Source: Actinomycetota bacterium
GTDB lineage: Bacteria; Actinomycetota; Acidimicrobiia; Acidimicrobiales; Microtrichaceae
DNA length: 13,736 nt
Direction of reading: 5' to 3'
Assembly (NCBI GenBank): GCA_005777415.1
Contig: SXMI01000237.1
Span: forward strand, 1-13,736
This document shows, piece after piece, positions 1 to 6,705 of the stretch. Numbering within the stretch: position 1 is the stretch's first letter; each line of letters starts with the position of its first letter. The notes beneath the pieces were generated by a model. That model ran no database searches. It saw only the letters and a list, made by a program, of their open reading frames with translations, and had not been told where the DNA came from. Both the position numbers and the translations under genes were made by a program.

Positions 1-269
1 CCCTGCAGTCGCCGGTCGAGCGCCAGCATCGTTCCCCCGAAGCCACAACCGACGTCGAGCACCCGGTGAGCGTCGCGCACGTCCGCAAGATCGAGGACGA
101 TCTCGTCCAGCCGCTCCTGCGCGATCCGCACGTCGACGCCTGGATCGACGTGGTCGGGGTCGTCCCAGTGCCCCAGATGGTTGCTCCGGGTCCCCGCCGT
201 GGACGCGAAGTCCGCGAGTTGGTGGTCCACGTAGCTGGGGGGTCTCGGACGGTGGTGGGGTGGGGGCAT
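1..269 (-). CDS. SAM-dependent methyltransferase, N-terminal part (runs off left edge)
   Basis: Only about the first 90 residues lie in the window. From the ATG at 269-267 the frame is open to base 1. Near residue 38 it reads NHLGHWDDP, the substrate-side motif of UbiE/gamma-tocopherol/RebM-type small-molecule methyltransferases. Near residue 70 comes VLDVGCGFGGT, the glycine-rich motif I that binds S-adenosylmethionine. The likely reaction is O- or C-methylation of a small molecule, often a sugar hydroxyl in this group; the substrate cannot be read from this fragment. A stop codon lies ten codons before the ATG in the same frame, which bounds the start; an internal GTG (residue 13) is an alternative. 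The gene is divergent from the terpene-cyclase-like gene at 365, so the two may share a control region. The methyltransferase fold call is strong; the exact subfamily is inference. Confidence 0.85.
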   Translation of the reverse strand, partial: MPPPHHRPRPPSYVDHQLADFASTAGTRSNHLGHWDDPDHVDPGVDVRIAQERLDEIVLDLADVRDAHRVLDVGCGFGGTMLALDRRLQ

Positions 270-310
270 CGGTGGCGCTCAGATCTCGACGCAGTCGACG
301 AGGTCACGTC

Positions 311-316
311 AGGGTA
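311..316 (-). promoter_or_regulatory. Candidate -10 element for the methyltransferase
   Basis: TACCCT read on the minus strand fits the actinobacterial TANNNT -10 pattern. It would start transcription near 304 and give a leader of about 35 bases before the ATG at 269. No convincing -35 box is visible. A match of this kind is expected by chance roughly once per few hundred bases at this composition, so support is weak. Confidence 0.3.
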
Positions 317-351
317 GCGGCCTGTCAGACCAGGGCGGCTGGGCCTAGGAG

Positions 352-357
352 TAGCCT
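352..357 (+). promoter_or_regulatory. Candidate -10 element for a leaderless transcript
   Basis: TAGCCT lies seven bases before the GTG at 365, the spacing expected if transcription begins at the start codon itself. The same geometry is seen before the P450 (1440) and the fourth PhyH gene (12441). A weak Shine-Dalgarno-like AGGAG at 347-351 is 13 bases from the GTG, too far for normal use, which also favours a leaderless reading. Confidence 0.4.
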
Positions 358-364
358 CGGCCTC

Positions 365-1399
365 GTGCGCGGGGAACACTCGGTCGACCACGCCGTCGAT
401 GCCGCCCTCGCGTGGCTCGCCGGGCACCAGCGACCGAACGGTGAACTCCCCTCGTACGCCTCCGCGCTCGGGTCGGGGGTGGAGGAGTGGGTCCCGGACA
501 CGCTGAACTTCATCACGGCGCTGGTGGCCCTCGCGCTCGATGACGTCGACGATCCCCGAGCCGGCAGCATCGTCGACCGGTCGGTCCATTTCCTCCGAAC
601 CGAGATGGAGCGAGGTGACCTCTGGCGGTACTGGTCCCGAGCAAGCGACCAGCACGACTACACGCCGCCCAATGCCGATGACACGGCTTGCTGCTCGATG
701 GCGGTCGCCCGCCGGGGGAGCACGACGGCCCGCAACATTCCGCTCCTGCTCGACAACCGAGACGAACGAGGACGGTTCCGGACCTGGTTCGTCCACCACC
801 GGTCGAGTTCGCTCCCGTTCCGGTGGGCGACCCGCGAGGACTGGCTCCCCCGGGTTCGTCGTCGCCGGGCCGAACTCTGGGCGAACTCGGAGGCCGAGCC
901 CGACGACGTCGACGGCGTGGTCAACGCCAACGTCGTGCGGTACCTCGGGCCCGAGCTGGCCCCGGCGGCGGCGGTCGAGTGGGTCGTCGAGCTCGTCGAG
1001 GCGGGACTCGAGGGCAGGTGCGACAAGTGGCACCGGAATCCGACCACCGCCTGGGCTGCGGTCGCCGACGGGTGGCGGGCCGGCATCGCCGGCTTCGGGG
1101 CGTTGGCCCCGATCGTGGTGGGACGGATCCTCGATCGACTGGATGCATCCGAGCCGTTCGGCCCGGCACTCGACACCGGCCAGGCCATCGTCGCACTCCG
1201 CTCGTTCTCCGCCGCCACGGCGGTACCTCGAACGGCGATGCAGCTGCTGACCGAGCAGCTGCTCGTGAGCCAGCGCCCCGACGGGTCCTGGGAACGGTCG
1301 GTGTTCTACTTCGGGGGGCCCGACGAGGTGTTCGGCTGGGCCTCGGAGGCGCTGTCGACTTCGGTCGCGGTGCGAGCACTCGTCGGTTGCACCGACTGA
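365..1399 (+). CDS. Terpene-cyclase-like / prenyltransferase-squalene oxidase repeat protein
   Basis: A 344-residue protein from the GTG at 365. It has helical repeats of the squalene-hopene cyclase/prenyltransferase alpha-barrel type: near the start AVDAALAWLAGHQRPNGELP, and near the end RPDGSWE followed by EVFGWASEALSTSVAVRAL. Residues 103-108 read NADDTA, very like the DxDDTA catalytic motif of class II cyclases (squalene-hopene cyclase) with the first Asp changed to Asn; the middle Asp, the proton donor in that family, is kept. The protein is much shorter than squalene-hopene cyclases (over 600 residues), so it is about one barrel domain. It may cyclise an isoprenoid, or be a non-catalytic barrel. 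The open frame reaches back to 260, but the residues before 365 are Arg-rich and overlap the divergent methyltransferase start. The P450 follows 40 bases downstream, suggesting joint function. Confidence 0.75.
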   Translation: MRGEHSVDHAVDAALAWLAGHQRPNGELPSYASALGSGVEEWVPDTLNFITALVALALDDVDDPRAGSIVDRSVHFLRTEMERGDLWRYWSRASDQHDYTPPNADDTACCSMAVARRGSTTARNIPLLLDNRDERGRFRTWFVHHRSSSLPFRWATREDWLPRVRRRRAELWANSEAEPDDVDGVVNANVVRYLGPELAPAAAVEWVVELVEAGLEGRCDKWHRNPTTAWAAVADGWRAGIAGFGALAPIVVGRILDRLDASEPFGPALDTGQAIVALRSFSAATAVPRTAMQLLTEQLLVSQRPDGSWERSVFYFGGPDEVFGWASEALSTSVAVRALVGCTD

Positions 1400-1427
1400 T
1401 CCGAGCCGCACCGGTCCGTCGACACGG

Positions 1428-1433
1428 TACGTT
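1428..1433 (+). promoter_or_regulatory. Candidate -10 element for a leaderless P450 transcript
   Basis: GGTACGTT contains TACGTT, which ends six bases before the GTG at 1440. This is the position expected for a transcript that starts at or just before the start codon. No Shine-Dalgarno sequence is visible before 1440, in line with leaderless translation. It would let the P450 be transcribed separately from the gene upstream. Confidence 0.4.
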
Positions 1434-1439
1434 GAGCAC

Positions 1440-2591
1440 GTGGCGACCGGAGGCTGGCTCGGGCGTCTGGTTCGCCGACACGACCGCGAACCGGATCGGG
1501 GTGCGACTCCTGCCGATGCATCTCCAACCCGGCCCCCTCCGACGAGACCGAACGAGGGGGTCGTGCTCGACCTCCACTCCACGGTCAAGCAGGCACTCGA
1601 CGACGCAGACTCGTTCACCGCGGTCGGGGTGATCGACTGCGGACAGAGTTCGCCCCTCCTGCCACTCCAGACGTCACCGACGGAACACCCCCGGATCCGG
1701 CGAGCGCTCGACACGGCGCTCACGCCGCGCCGAGTGGCCACGCTCGAGCCCGAGCTGCGCGAACGGGCACAGGATCTCATTGCGCCGTTGGCCGCACGGG
1801 GAGGGGGCGACGTCGCAGCAACCGTCGCACGGTGGCTTCCCGTCCACGCACTCGTCCAGCTGCTCGACCTCCCCACCGAGGACACCGGGCACCTGCGCGA
1901 TCTGCACGACCGGGTCCTGGGTCCGGGAGCCGCGGACCCAGTGGGCGTGGCGGCCGCGGGTCGGGAGATCGAGTCGTACTTCCGTGAGACCGTGGAGGCG
2001 CGACGCAACCAGTCGGGACCCGACCTCGTGCGCGCTCTCTTGACGCCCGATGACCGCAACCTTGCGCTGACCGACGCCGAAGTGGCGTCGGTCTGCTACC
2101 TGCTCCTGCTCGCCGGGATCGACCCGGTGGCGGCGGCCATCGGGTCGGCTGCGGCACACCTCGCCGTCGAACCCCACCACCAGTCGGTGGTCCGCTCGTC
2201 GAAGGACCTGCGCCGGTACGTCGAGGAGTTGCTCCGGTGGTCGGCGCCTGTCGTCGCACTCCCCCGCCGCTGCGTCGCGAGCACCGAGGTCGGGGGGCAG
2301 ACCGTCGTCACCGGTTCGTCGGTGGAGTGCCGGGTGGCCGCGGCCAACCGCGATCCCGAGGTGTTCGACGAACCCGACGCCTTCCGGACAGGGCGACGCG
2401 AACGACACCTCGCCTTCGGGTCAGGCCCACACCACTGCGCCGGCGCACACCTCGCCAGACTCCAGATCGGCCTGGTGATCGAGGAGCTCACCAGGGCACT
2501 CCCCGGGTTCCGGCCGGATCCGGCGCATGCGACACCGGACCCCGCTCGAATCGCCGCAGGTGACCCGGTCCTCATCGTGGCGGGCGGCTGA
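1440..2591 (+). CDS. Cytochrome P450 with atypical I-helix
   Basis: A 383-residue bacterial class I-type cytochrome P450, soluble, with no membrane anchor. The heme-binding loop FGSGPHHCAGAHLAR has the thiolate Cys at residue 333; the K-helix ExxR is E263-L-L-R266; the helix C-region pattern EHPRIRRALDTALTPRRV is near residue 80. The I-helix reads AGIDPVAAAI (residues 225-234) where most P450s have AG-x-D/E-T-T: the Asp is kept but the proton-relay Thr is replaced by Pro-Val. Such changes occur in P450s doing unusual chemistry or using the substrate to organise oxygen activation. The N-terminus is somewhat shorter and more Arg/Pro-rich than usual, so the start is not certain; a later GTG near 1560 is possible. 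It needs ferredoxin and reductase partners, not seen here. Likely role: oxidation of the cluster product, perhaps of the upstream cyclase-like protein's product. Confidence 0.95.
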   Translation: MATGGWLGRLVRRHDREPDRGATPADASPTRPPPTRPNEGVVLDLHSTVKQALDDADSFTAVGVIDCGQSSPLLPLQTSPTEHPRIRRALDTALTPRRVATLEPELRERAQDLIAPLAARGGGDVAATVARWLPVHALVQLLDLPTEDTGHLRDLHDRVLGPGAADPVGVAAAGREIESYFRETVEARRNQSGPDLVRALLTPDDRNLALTDAEVASVCYLLLLAGIDPVAAAIGSAAAHLAVEPHHQSVVRSSKDLRRYVEELLRWSAPVVALPRRCVASTEVGGQTVVTGSSVECRVAAANRDPEVFDEPDAFRTGRRERHLAFGSGPHHCAGAHLARLQIGLVIEELTRALPGFRPDPAHATPDPARIAAGDPVLIVAGG

Positions 2592-2598
2592 CGTCATT

Positions 2599-2608
2599 CC
2601 GGCGCCGG
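2599..2608. repeat. Short GC palindrome between convergent genes
   Basis: CCGGCGCCGG is a perfect 10-base palindrome eight bases after the P450 stop, in the 51-base gap before the stop of the ABC permease on the other strand. A second weak stem (TCCGG...CCGGA) lies at 2620-2635. Neither is followed by a T-run, so an intrinsic terminator is only a possibility. Confidence 0.25.
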
Positions 2609-2642
2609 TTCCACCGCGCTCCGGGCGTGGCCGGACGGGACG

Positions 2643-3431
2643 TCACCCGAGGTCGATGATCCGACTCCGGAGCGATCGCAGGTAGACGATCGACCCGACG
2701 AGGAACGCCATGGCCACGATCCCCTGGAGGTAGAAGAGCGGCCGGGGCCACTCCGACCTCAGTGCCACGTCCCGGACAGCCTCGACGTACACCGAGATCG
2801 GGTTGACCACGTTGAGCCAGCGCAGACCAGCCGGGAGTTGATCCGGCTGGTACGAGATCGGACTCGCGAAGAACAGCGCCAGACCGAGGAACGACGTGAC
2901 GAACTGGAACCCGGGCAGGAAGACCTGCAGCGTCGAGGTGAAGATGCTGACCGCCACCACGAAGAGGGTCGTCACCAGCAGCACCACCGGGAGCATCACG
3001 ACGGTTGCAGAGATCGTGACCCCCTGCACCACAGCGACCACGAGCAGACCGATCGAGACGATGACCGTGTCGATCGAGTTGGCGAGCGTCCTCGACATGG
3101 GAATCAGTTCCACCGGGACCGCGACCTTGGTGAGGAGGTCGTGTCGATCAGCGATGCACGTGACCGACCCGAGCGCGCCTGTCACGGCTCGGTACACGAC
3201 GACGCCGGCGATGAGGTAGGAGAGGTAGGGCAGGTCGCCCCCGGTCTGCTCGAAGATGACACCGAAGATCAATGCGTAGGCCGCCACGGCGAGGGCCGGT
3301 TGGAGCACCGCCCACACCAGCCGGGCCGGCCTGGTGCCGAACCGCTCAGCAATGTCGCGACGGGTCCACTCCCCCAACAGCCTCAGGTCCGTGCGACGCG
3401 ACACCATCAGCGGCGATCGGGCCGGACTCAC
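2643..3431 (-). CDS. ABC-2 type transporter permease (Wzm/TagG-like)
   Basis: A 262-residue integral membrane protein of the ABC-2 export family used for O-antigens, teichoic acids and other glycans. The cytosolic N-terminus carries the family-like RRDIAERFGTRPARLVWAVLQP, followed by about six hydrophobic segments (near residues 40-60, 70-90, 118-140, 143-168, 176-195 and 232-252). A conserved-looking FFASPISY lies before the fifth extracellular loop, and VNPISVYVEAVRD near residue 205 is typical of Wzm-type permeases. It pairs with the Wzt-like ATPase that starts on the opposite strand at 3677. Start choice: GTG at 3431; the ATG at 3407 (residue 9) is an alternative and neither has a clear ribosome site. 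The likely cargo is a lipid-linked glycan or glycolipid, judged from the family and its partner; the cargo itself is not seen. Confidence 0.92.
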   Translation of the reverse strand: MSPARSPLMVSRRTDLRLLGEWTRRDIAERFGTRPARLVWAVLQPALAVAAYALIFGVIFEQTGGDLPYLSYLIAGVVVYRAVTGALGSVTCIADRHDLLTKVAVPVELIPMSRTLANSIDTVIVSIGLLVVAVVQGVTISATVVMLPVVLLVTTLFVVAVSIFTSTLQVFLPGFQFVTSFLGLALFFASPISYQPDQLPAGLRWLNVVNPISVYVEAVRDVALRSEWPRPLFYLQGIVAMAFLVGSIVYLRSLRSRIIDLG

Positions 3432-3481
3432 GAGTCGCGGAGCTCATGCTCGAGCGGCGAGACCGATGCCGGCACCGGTAC

Positions 3482-3512
3482 CGAGCGGGCTCGCTTCGAG
3501 CGAACCCGCTCG
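3482..3512. repeat. 14-bp imperfect inverted repeat between divergent transporter genes
   Basis: Arms CGAGCGGG-c-TCGCT and AGCGA-a-CCCGCTCG surround a 3-base loop: eight pairs, one C/A mismatch, then five pairs. It sits 50 bases before the permease start, inside the 245-base divergent gap between permease and ATPase. It could be a regulator binding site serving both directions or a hairpin in the permease 5' leader. There is no T-run, and no gene for an obvious regulator lies in the window. Confidence 0.6.
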
Positions 3513-3568
3513 CCATGGACTCCGGGAATCATGTCCCTCAGGATCGCACAGTCCCGACGAAGCGGCGG

Positions 3569-3574
3569 TACCAT
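3569..3574 (+). promoter_or_regulatory. Candidate -10 element for the ABC ATPase
   Basis: TACCAT in the context GGTACCAT fits the TANNNT pattern. It would give a leader of about 95 bases before the GTG at 3677. No -35 element is convincing. The rest of the 3432-3676 gap holds only the inverted repeat at 3482-3512. Confidence 0.25.
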
Positions 3575-3676
3575 CGGAGGCGATCCGACGAACCGATCTC
3601 GTCGTCGCTGCGCCGGACTGGGAAGCGGGGCCACGACCGGAGACCACCAGCCCCGATCGTCGAGAGAGACCATCCC

Positions 3677-4918
3677 GTGACCACTGTGGCTGAACTCCGA
3701 GCTGTCACGAAGCTGTACCGACGTGGCGTCGATCGATCGAACTGGCGGGCACTGATACCGGGTCGCCTGGGCGAACCATCCGGGGCGGACCATCTGGTCG
3801 CCCTCGACGACATCTCGCTCCGCATCGAGCCGGGGGACTCGATCGGGGTGATCGGACCGAACGGAGCCGGGAAGTCGACCTTGCTCAAGGTGATGGCGGG
3901 GATCATCGAGCCGACGAGCGGCGAGGTGCACACCCACGGTCGCGTCGCCGCCGTCACCGAACTCGGCTCGGGCTTCACACCCGACCTCACGGGGGCCGAG
4001 AACCTCCGGTTCAGTGCTGCACTGATGGGGCTTCCGGCGGGCACCATCGACGAACGGTTCGACGAGATCGTCGACTTCTCGGGGATCGGCGAGTTCATCG
4101 ACACCCCGGTCAAGCGTTACTCCACCGGAATGCGGGCTCGCCTCTCGTTCGCGCTCGCCACCAGCGTCGATGCGGATCTGGTGATCCTCGACGAGGTGCT
4201 CTCGGTGGGCGACTGGCGCTTCCAGCAGGCATGCGTCGCCCGGATCCAGGAGATGCACCGGTCGGGTGCAGCGATCGTCGCCGTCTCCCACAACAACTGG
4301 CTCATCACCCAGTTGTGCGACCGAGCGATCCTGCTCGAGCAGGGGCGTGTGATCTCGTCCGGGGATCCGATCTCGGTCATCCAGGACTACATCGGCGAGG
4401 AGACCTCCACCGACCCCGACAAGTCCGAGGAGCTCCCGAACGCACCGGTGTTCGACCACCAGGAGGACGACCGGGTCCGACTCGGCGACCTCAGGTGCGA
4501 CCCACCGAACTTCGACAGTGGGCAACCGCTCCGCTGCCGGTTCACCCTGGACGTGAGCGAGCCGGTCGACGGCCACCTGGTCCTCTCCGTCTACACGATG
4601 GGTCGAGCCGCGTTCGCCGACCCGATCGAGGGCCCGAGCCAGCTCCTCGCAGCACCGGGTCGCTGGACGGTCTCGGTGAGCACCGCTCCCCTCCCGTTCA
4701 CTGCCGGGTCGTTCCTCGTCCGGGTGGCGGTCGTCCGAACACTCGACCCGGAGGACCACCTCCAGGAGCTCATCACATCGTTCGCCGACGCGGTCGCCCC
4801 GTTCAGGATCCTCGGCGACCCGAGCAGTCGTCCGGGCTTCGTGTTCGACGCACACTGGGAGACGACCGCCGTGCCCGGTGACGAGGACTCAGGACACGGG
4901 TCATCAGCCAGGGACTGA
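3677..4918 (+). CDS. ABC transporter ATPase with C-terminal Wzt-like cargo domain
   Basis: A 413-residue ATPase of the Wzt/TagH export type. Walker A is GPNGAGKST (residues 60-68), the signature is YSTGMRARLSFAL (from 148), Walker B ends ILDE (D172, E173), and the H-switch His is H205 in VSHNNW. These features indicate an active ATPase partner of the divergent ABC-2 permease. After about residue 250 comes a beta-rich extension of some 150 residues (VRLGDLRCDPPNF... RCRFTLDVSEPV... AGSFLVRVAVV), matching the C-terminal carbohydrate-binding sandwich of Wzt proteins that recognise the capped end of an O-antigen chain. The frame is open back to 3272, but homology begins right after the GTG at 3677 (VTTVAELRAVTKLYRRG) and a purine-rich GAGAGAG precedes it. 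The export substrate is thus probably a modified glycan or glycoconjugate (family-based inference). Confidence 0.95.
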   Translation: MTTVAELRAVTKLYRRGVDRSNWRALIPGRLGEPSGADHLVALDDISLRIEPGDSIGVIGPNGAGKSTLLKVMAGIIEPTSGEVHTHGRVAAVTELGSGFTPDLTGAENLRFSAALMGLPAGTIDERFDEIVDFSGIGEFIDTPVKRYSTGMRARLSFALATSVDADLVILDEVLSVGDWRFQQACVARIQEMHRSGAAIVAVSHNNWLITQLCDRAILLEQGRVISSGDPISVIQDYIGEETSTDPDKSEELPNAPVFDHQEDDRVRLGDLRCDPPNFDSGQPLRCRFTLDVSEPVDGHLVLSVYTMGRAAFADPIEGPSQLLAAPGRWTVSVSTAPLPFTAGSFLVRVAVVRTLDPEDHLQELITSFADAVAPFRILGDPSSRPGFVFDAHWETTAVPGDEDSGHGSSARD

Positions 4919-4960
4919 GCGGGCCCGGATGCCACCGGGACGGCAAGCGGAACCCCGGAC

Positions 4961-5746
4961 TCAGTTGAAGGTGTCCCGACCCGTGAGGTCCCGGATGAGG
5001 TTCGGACAGGTCCGGATCAGGTGCGCCTCGATCTCGGGCCAGCCGGCGGTCTCGCCCGGCGCGGGCGGAGACACCGAGAGCGCCCACACGATGGAGTTTG
5101 CTGTCGAGAAGGCGCGAACGGTGGCGGCGACCTCCGTGGAGAATCCGAGCCGCCTCGACAGGGCCGAGGCCAGCGCGAGTTCCGGACCGAGGGATGCGCC
5201 GAGGAGCTCGCGACGACCCGTTCCCACGGCATCGAACCACTGAGTCCGGAAGCTCTCGAAGAAGGCTGGGTCGTCCACGAGCTGTTCGTTGCTCCTGAGC
5301 TGCAACTGGCCCTTCTTGAGGGCGTCGGCCGCTGGATAGAAGCCGGCACAGATGCGATCGGAGGTCGCCGGACGAGCGACGAACAACGGCAGGGTGGTCG
5401 TCGTGGTCGGCACCGTGGTCGTCGTCGTGGTCGACACCTCGGAGGCAACCGCCGTGGTGCTCGTGGCCGGGCGCACAGCCCCGTCAGGAAGGAAGAGCGT
5501 CGGACCGGGACCCGGAATCGTCGTCGGCCCGGAGGTCGACGTCGGACGAGCGATCTCGAACGGGTCATCGGTGACCTCGCGCTGCTGATTGGAGAACCCG
5601 GGGGCCGCCTCCCCGGCGCCAGAAACCTGCCCACTGCCACAGCCGACCAGGAGGAGCCCGACGACCACGACCAAGACGGCGAGCAGCGAACCCGCCGAAC
5701 GGACGCCGAGACGATCGGGGAATGTCGAACCGACAGTCGAACCCAC
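4961..5746 (-). CDS. Secreted lipoprotein with Thr-rich linker, function unknown
   Basis: From the GTG at 5746 the protein has 261 residues. A signal peptide with Arg residues and the core LLAVLVVVVGLLLVGC ends in a lipobox (LVGC, Cys36), so the product is likely lipidated and anchored outside the cytoplasmic membrane. A low-complexity linker rich in Thr, Ser and Pro follows (about residues 60-120, including runs of Thr), then a compact domain of about 135 residues with two Cys (ICAGF and RTCPNL) that may form a disulfide. I do not recognise that domain. The frame is open to 5857, where a GTG overlaps the stop of the PhyH gene as GTGA; using it would add 37 mostly polar, Arg-rich residues before the signal peptide, which is less likely for a lipoprotein but would continue the pattern of 4-base overlaps. 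Such Thr-rich linkers are common in Acidimicrobiia exported proteins. Confidence 0.75.
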   Translation of the reverse strand: MGSTVGSTFPDRLGVRSAGSLLAVLVVVVGLLLVGCGSGQVSGAGEAAPGFSNQQREVTDDPFEIARPTSTSGPTTIPGPGPTLFLPDGAVRPATSTTAVASEVSTTTTTTVPTTTTTLPLFVARPATSDRICAGFYPAADALKKGQLQLRSNEQLVDDPAFFESFRTQWFDAVGTGRRELLGASLGPELALASALSRRLGFSTEVAATVRAFSTANSIVWALSVSPPAPGETAGWPEIEAHLIRTCPNLIRDLTGRDTFN

Positions 5747-5853
5747 GAAGGCCGAGGATAGGTGACCTCCGGACGGGGAGGGCGTCGCCCCCGGACGAGG
5801 TCGACGACGGAGATCGCAGTCGTCGGATCGCTGCGACGCCGCAGGTCCCGGAC

Positions 5854-6705
5854 TCACTGGGGGAGGAAGGTCCGGAGGAAACGTTCCCGGTCGAAGCGGG
5901 GAAGCGGGACCTGGATGCGCTCGACCCGACGGCCGAACCGCTGGTCACCCTCTCCGTGCCAGAAGTCCCAGAAGAACTCGGGATCAACCTCCCACACGTC
6001 AACCTCCATGAGGTCACCCACTTGGTCGACGCGCTCACAGAACCGGGACGGGGCCTCCTCGGGCAGCATGATCAACTGGATCGCCAGTCGATCCTCGGCA
6101 GCACGGTTGGGTGCCGAGTAGTGGAGCAGCGCGTCGTCGAGGATCACTGCGTGTCCGGCGGGCACCGGGACGAGATCCAACACGTCTCGTACCTCGTCGG
6201 CAACACCGGCGAACGCCTCGTAGGCCCACATCCCGCGAGGATCACGCAGGCGACGGTGACTGCCGGCGAGCAGCTCGAGCGCTCCGTTCCCCGAGTCGCA
6301 GTCCACGAGAGCGATCCAGACCGAGACCGAGCGGAACCGGTTCTCGTCGACGACCGACCAGTTCTGGTGCAGCGGCACGACACCGCTGCCGACCGGCTTG
6401 TTCACGAAGTTCGCGACCAGTGGACGGTACCGATCGAGCATCGAGTCCACCGTGCCGCCGACGACACCGACGATGTGCTCGAAGCTCGCCGCCCGGAAGC
6501 GAGGATCCGTGTGGATCACAGTGAACTCGGCGTAGGTCGGGTCGTAGGCGTCCTCAGGTCGGTGGGCCTCGTCGGTGCTCGCCTCCCGGTACCACTCACG
6601 CAACGTGGCGACCTCGTCGTCGTCGAGCAGCGGGACGACGACGTAGCCCCGGTCCACGAGGGTCGCCTCGAGGTCTGGATCGAGGAGGACGCGCCGCTCG
6701 ATCAT
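5854..6705 (-). CDS. PhyH-family dioxygenase-like protein with HxN in place of HxD
   Basis: A 283-residue member of the phytanoyl-CoA dioxygenase (PhyH) superfamily of Fe(II)/2-oxoglutarate oxygenases. The family pattern KPVGSGVVPLHQNW is present, but the metal motif is H113-Q-N115 where the family has H-x-D; the Asn codon (AAC) is clear. The distal His is H195 in LLHYSAPN and the 2-oxoglutarate-binding Arg is probably R206. Changing one ligand of the facial triad may weaken or abolish iron binding, or change the chemistry. Starting at the ATG at 6705 makes an ATGA overlap with the stop of the upstream PhyH gene; an ATG at 6744 would add 13 residues. It is the third gene in a tightly coupled run of PhyH genes. 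Substrate unknown; a regulatory or pseudo-enzyme role is possible. Confidence 0.88.
   Translation of the reverse strand: MIERRVLLDPDLEATLVDRGYVVVPLLDDDEVATLREWYREASTDEAHRPEDAYDPTYAEFTVIHTDPRFRAASFEHIVGVVGGTVDSMLDRYRPLVANFVNKPVGSGVVPLHQNWSVVDENRFRSVSVWIALVDCDSGNGALELLAGSHRRLRDPRGMWAYEAFAGVADEVRDVLDLVPVPAGHAVILDDALLHYSAPNRAAEDRLAIQLIMLPEEAPSRFCERVDQVGDLMEVDVWEVDPEFFWDFWHGEGDQRFGRRVERIQVPLPRFDRERFLRTFLPQ

Noticed and set aside
3272..3676. N-terminal extension of the ABC ATPase
   Set aside because: The extra residues are Arg/Pro-rich, run into the divergent permease gene and show no family similarity; homology begins at the GTG at 3677.
3428..4855. A 475-codon open frame on the minus strand opposite the ABC ATPase
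   Set aside because: The plus strand holds a clear ATPase with all motifs; the minus frame is Arg/Asp/Glu-rich with no domain, as expected from an antisense frame in GC-rich DNA.
4924..4939. Weak stem CCCGG...CCGGG between the ATPase and lipoprotein stops
   Set aside because: Only five pairs with a six-base loop and no T-run; such stems are frequent at this GC content.
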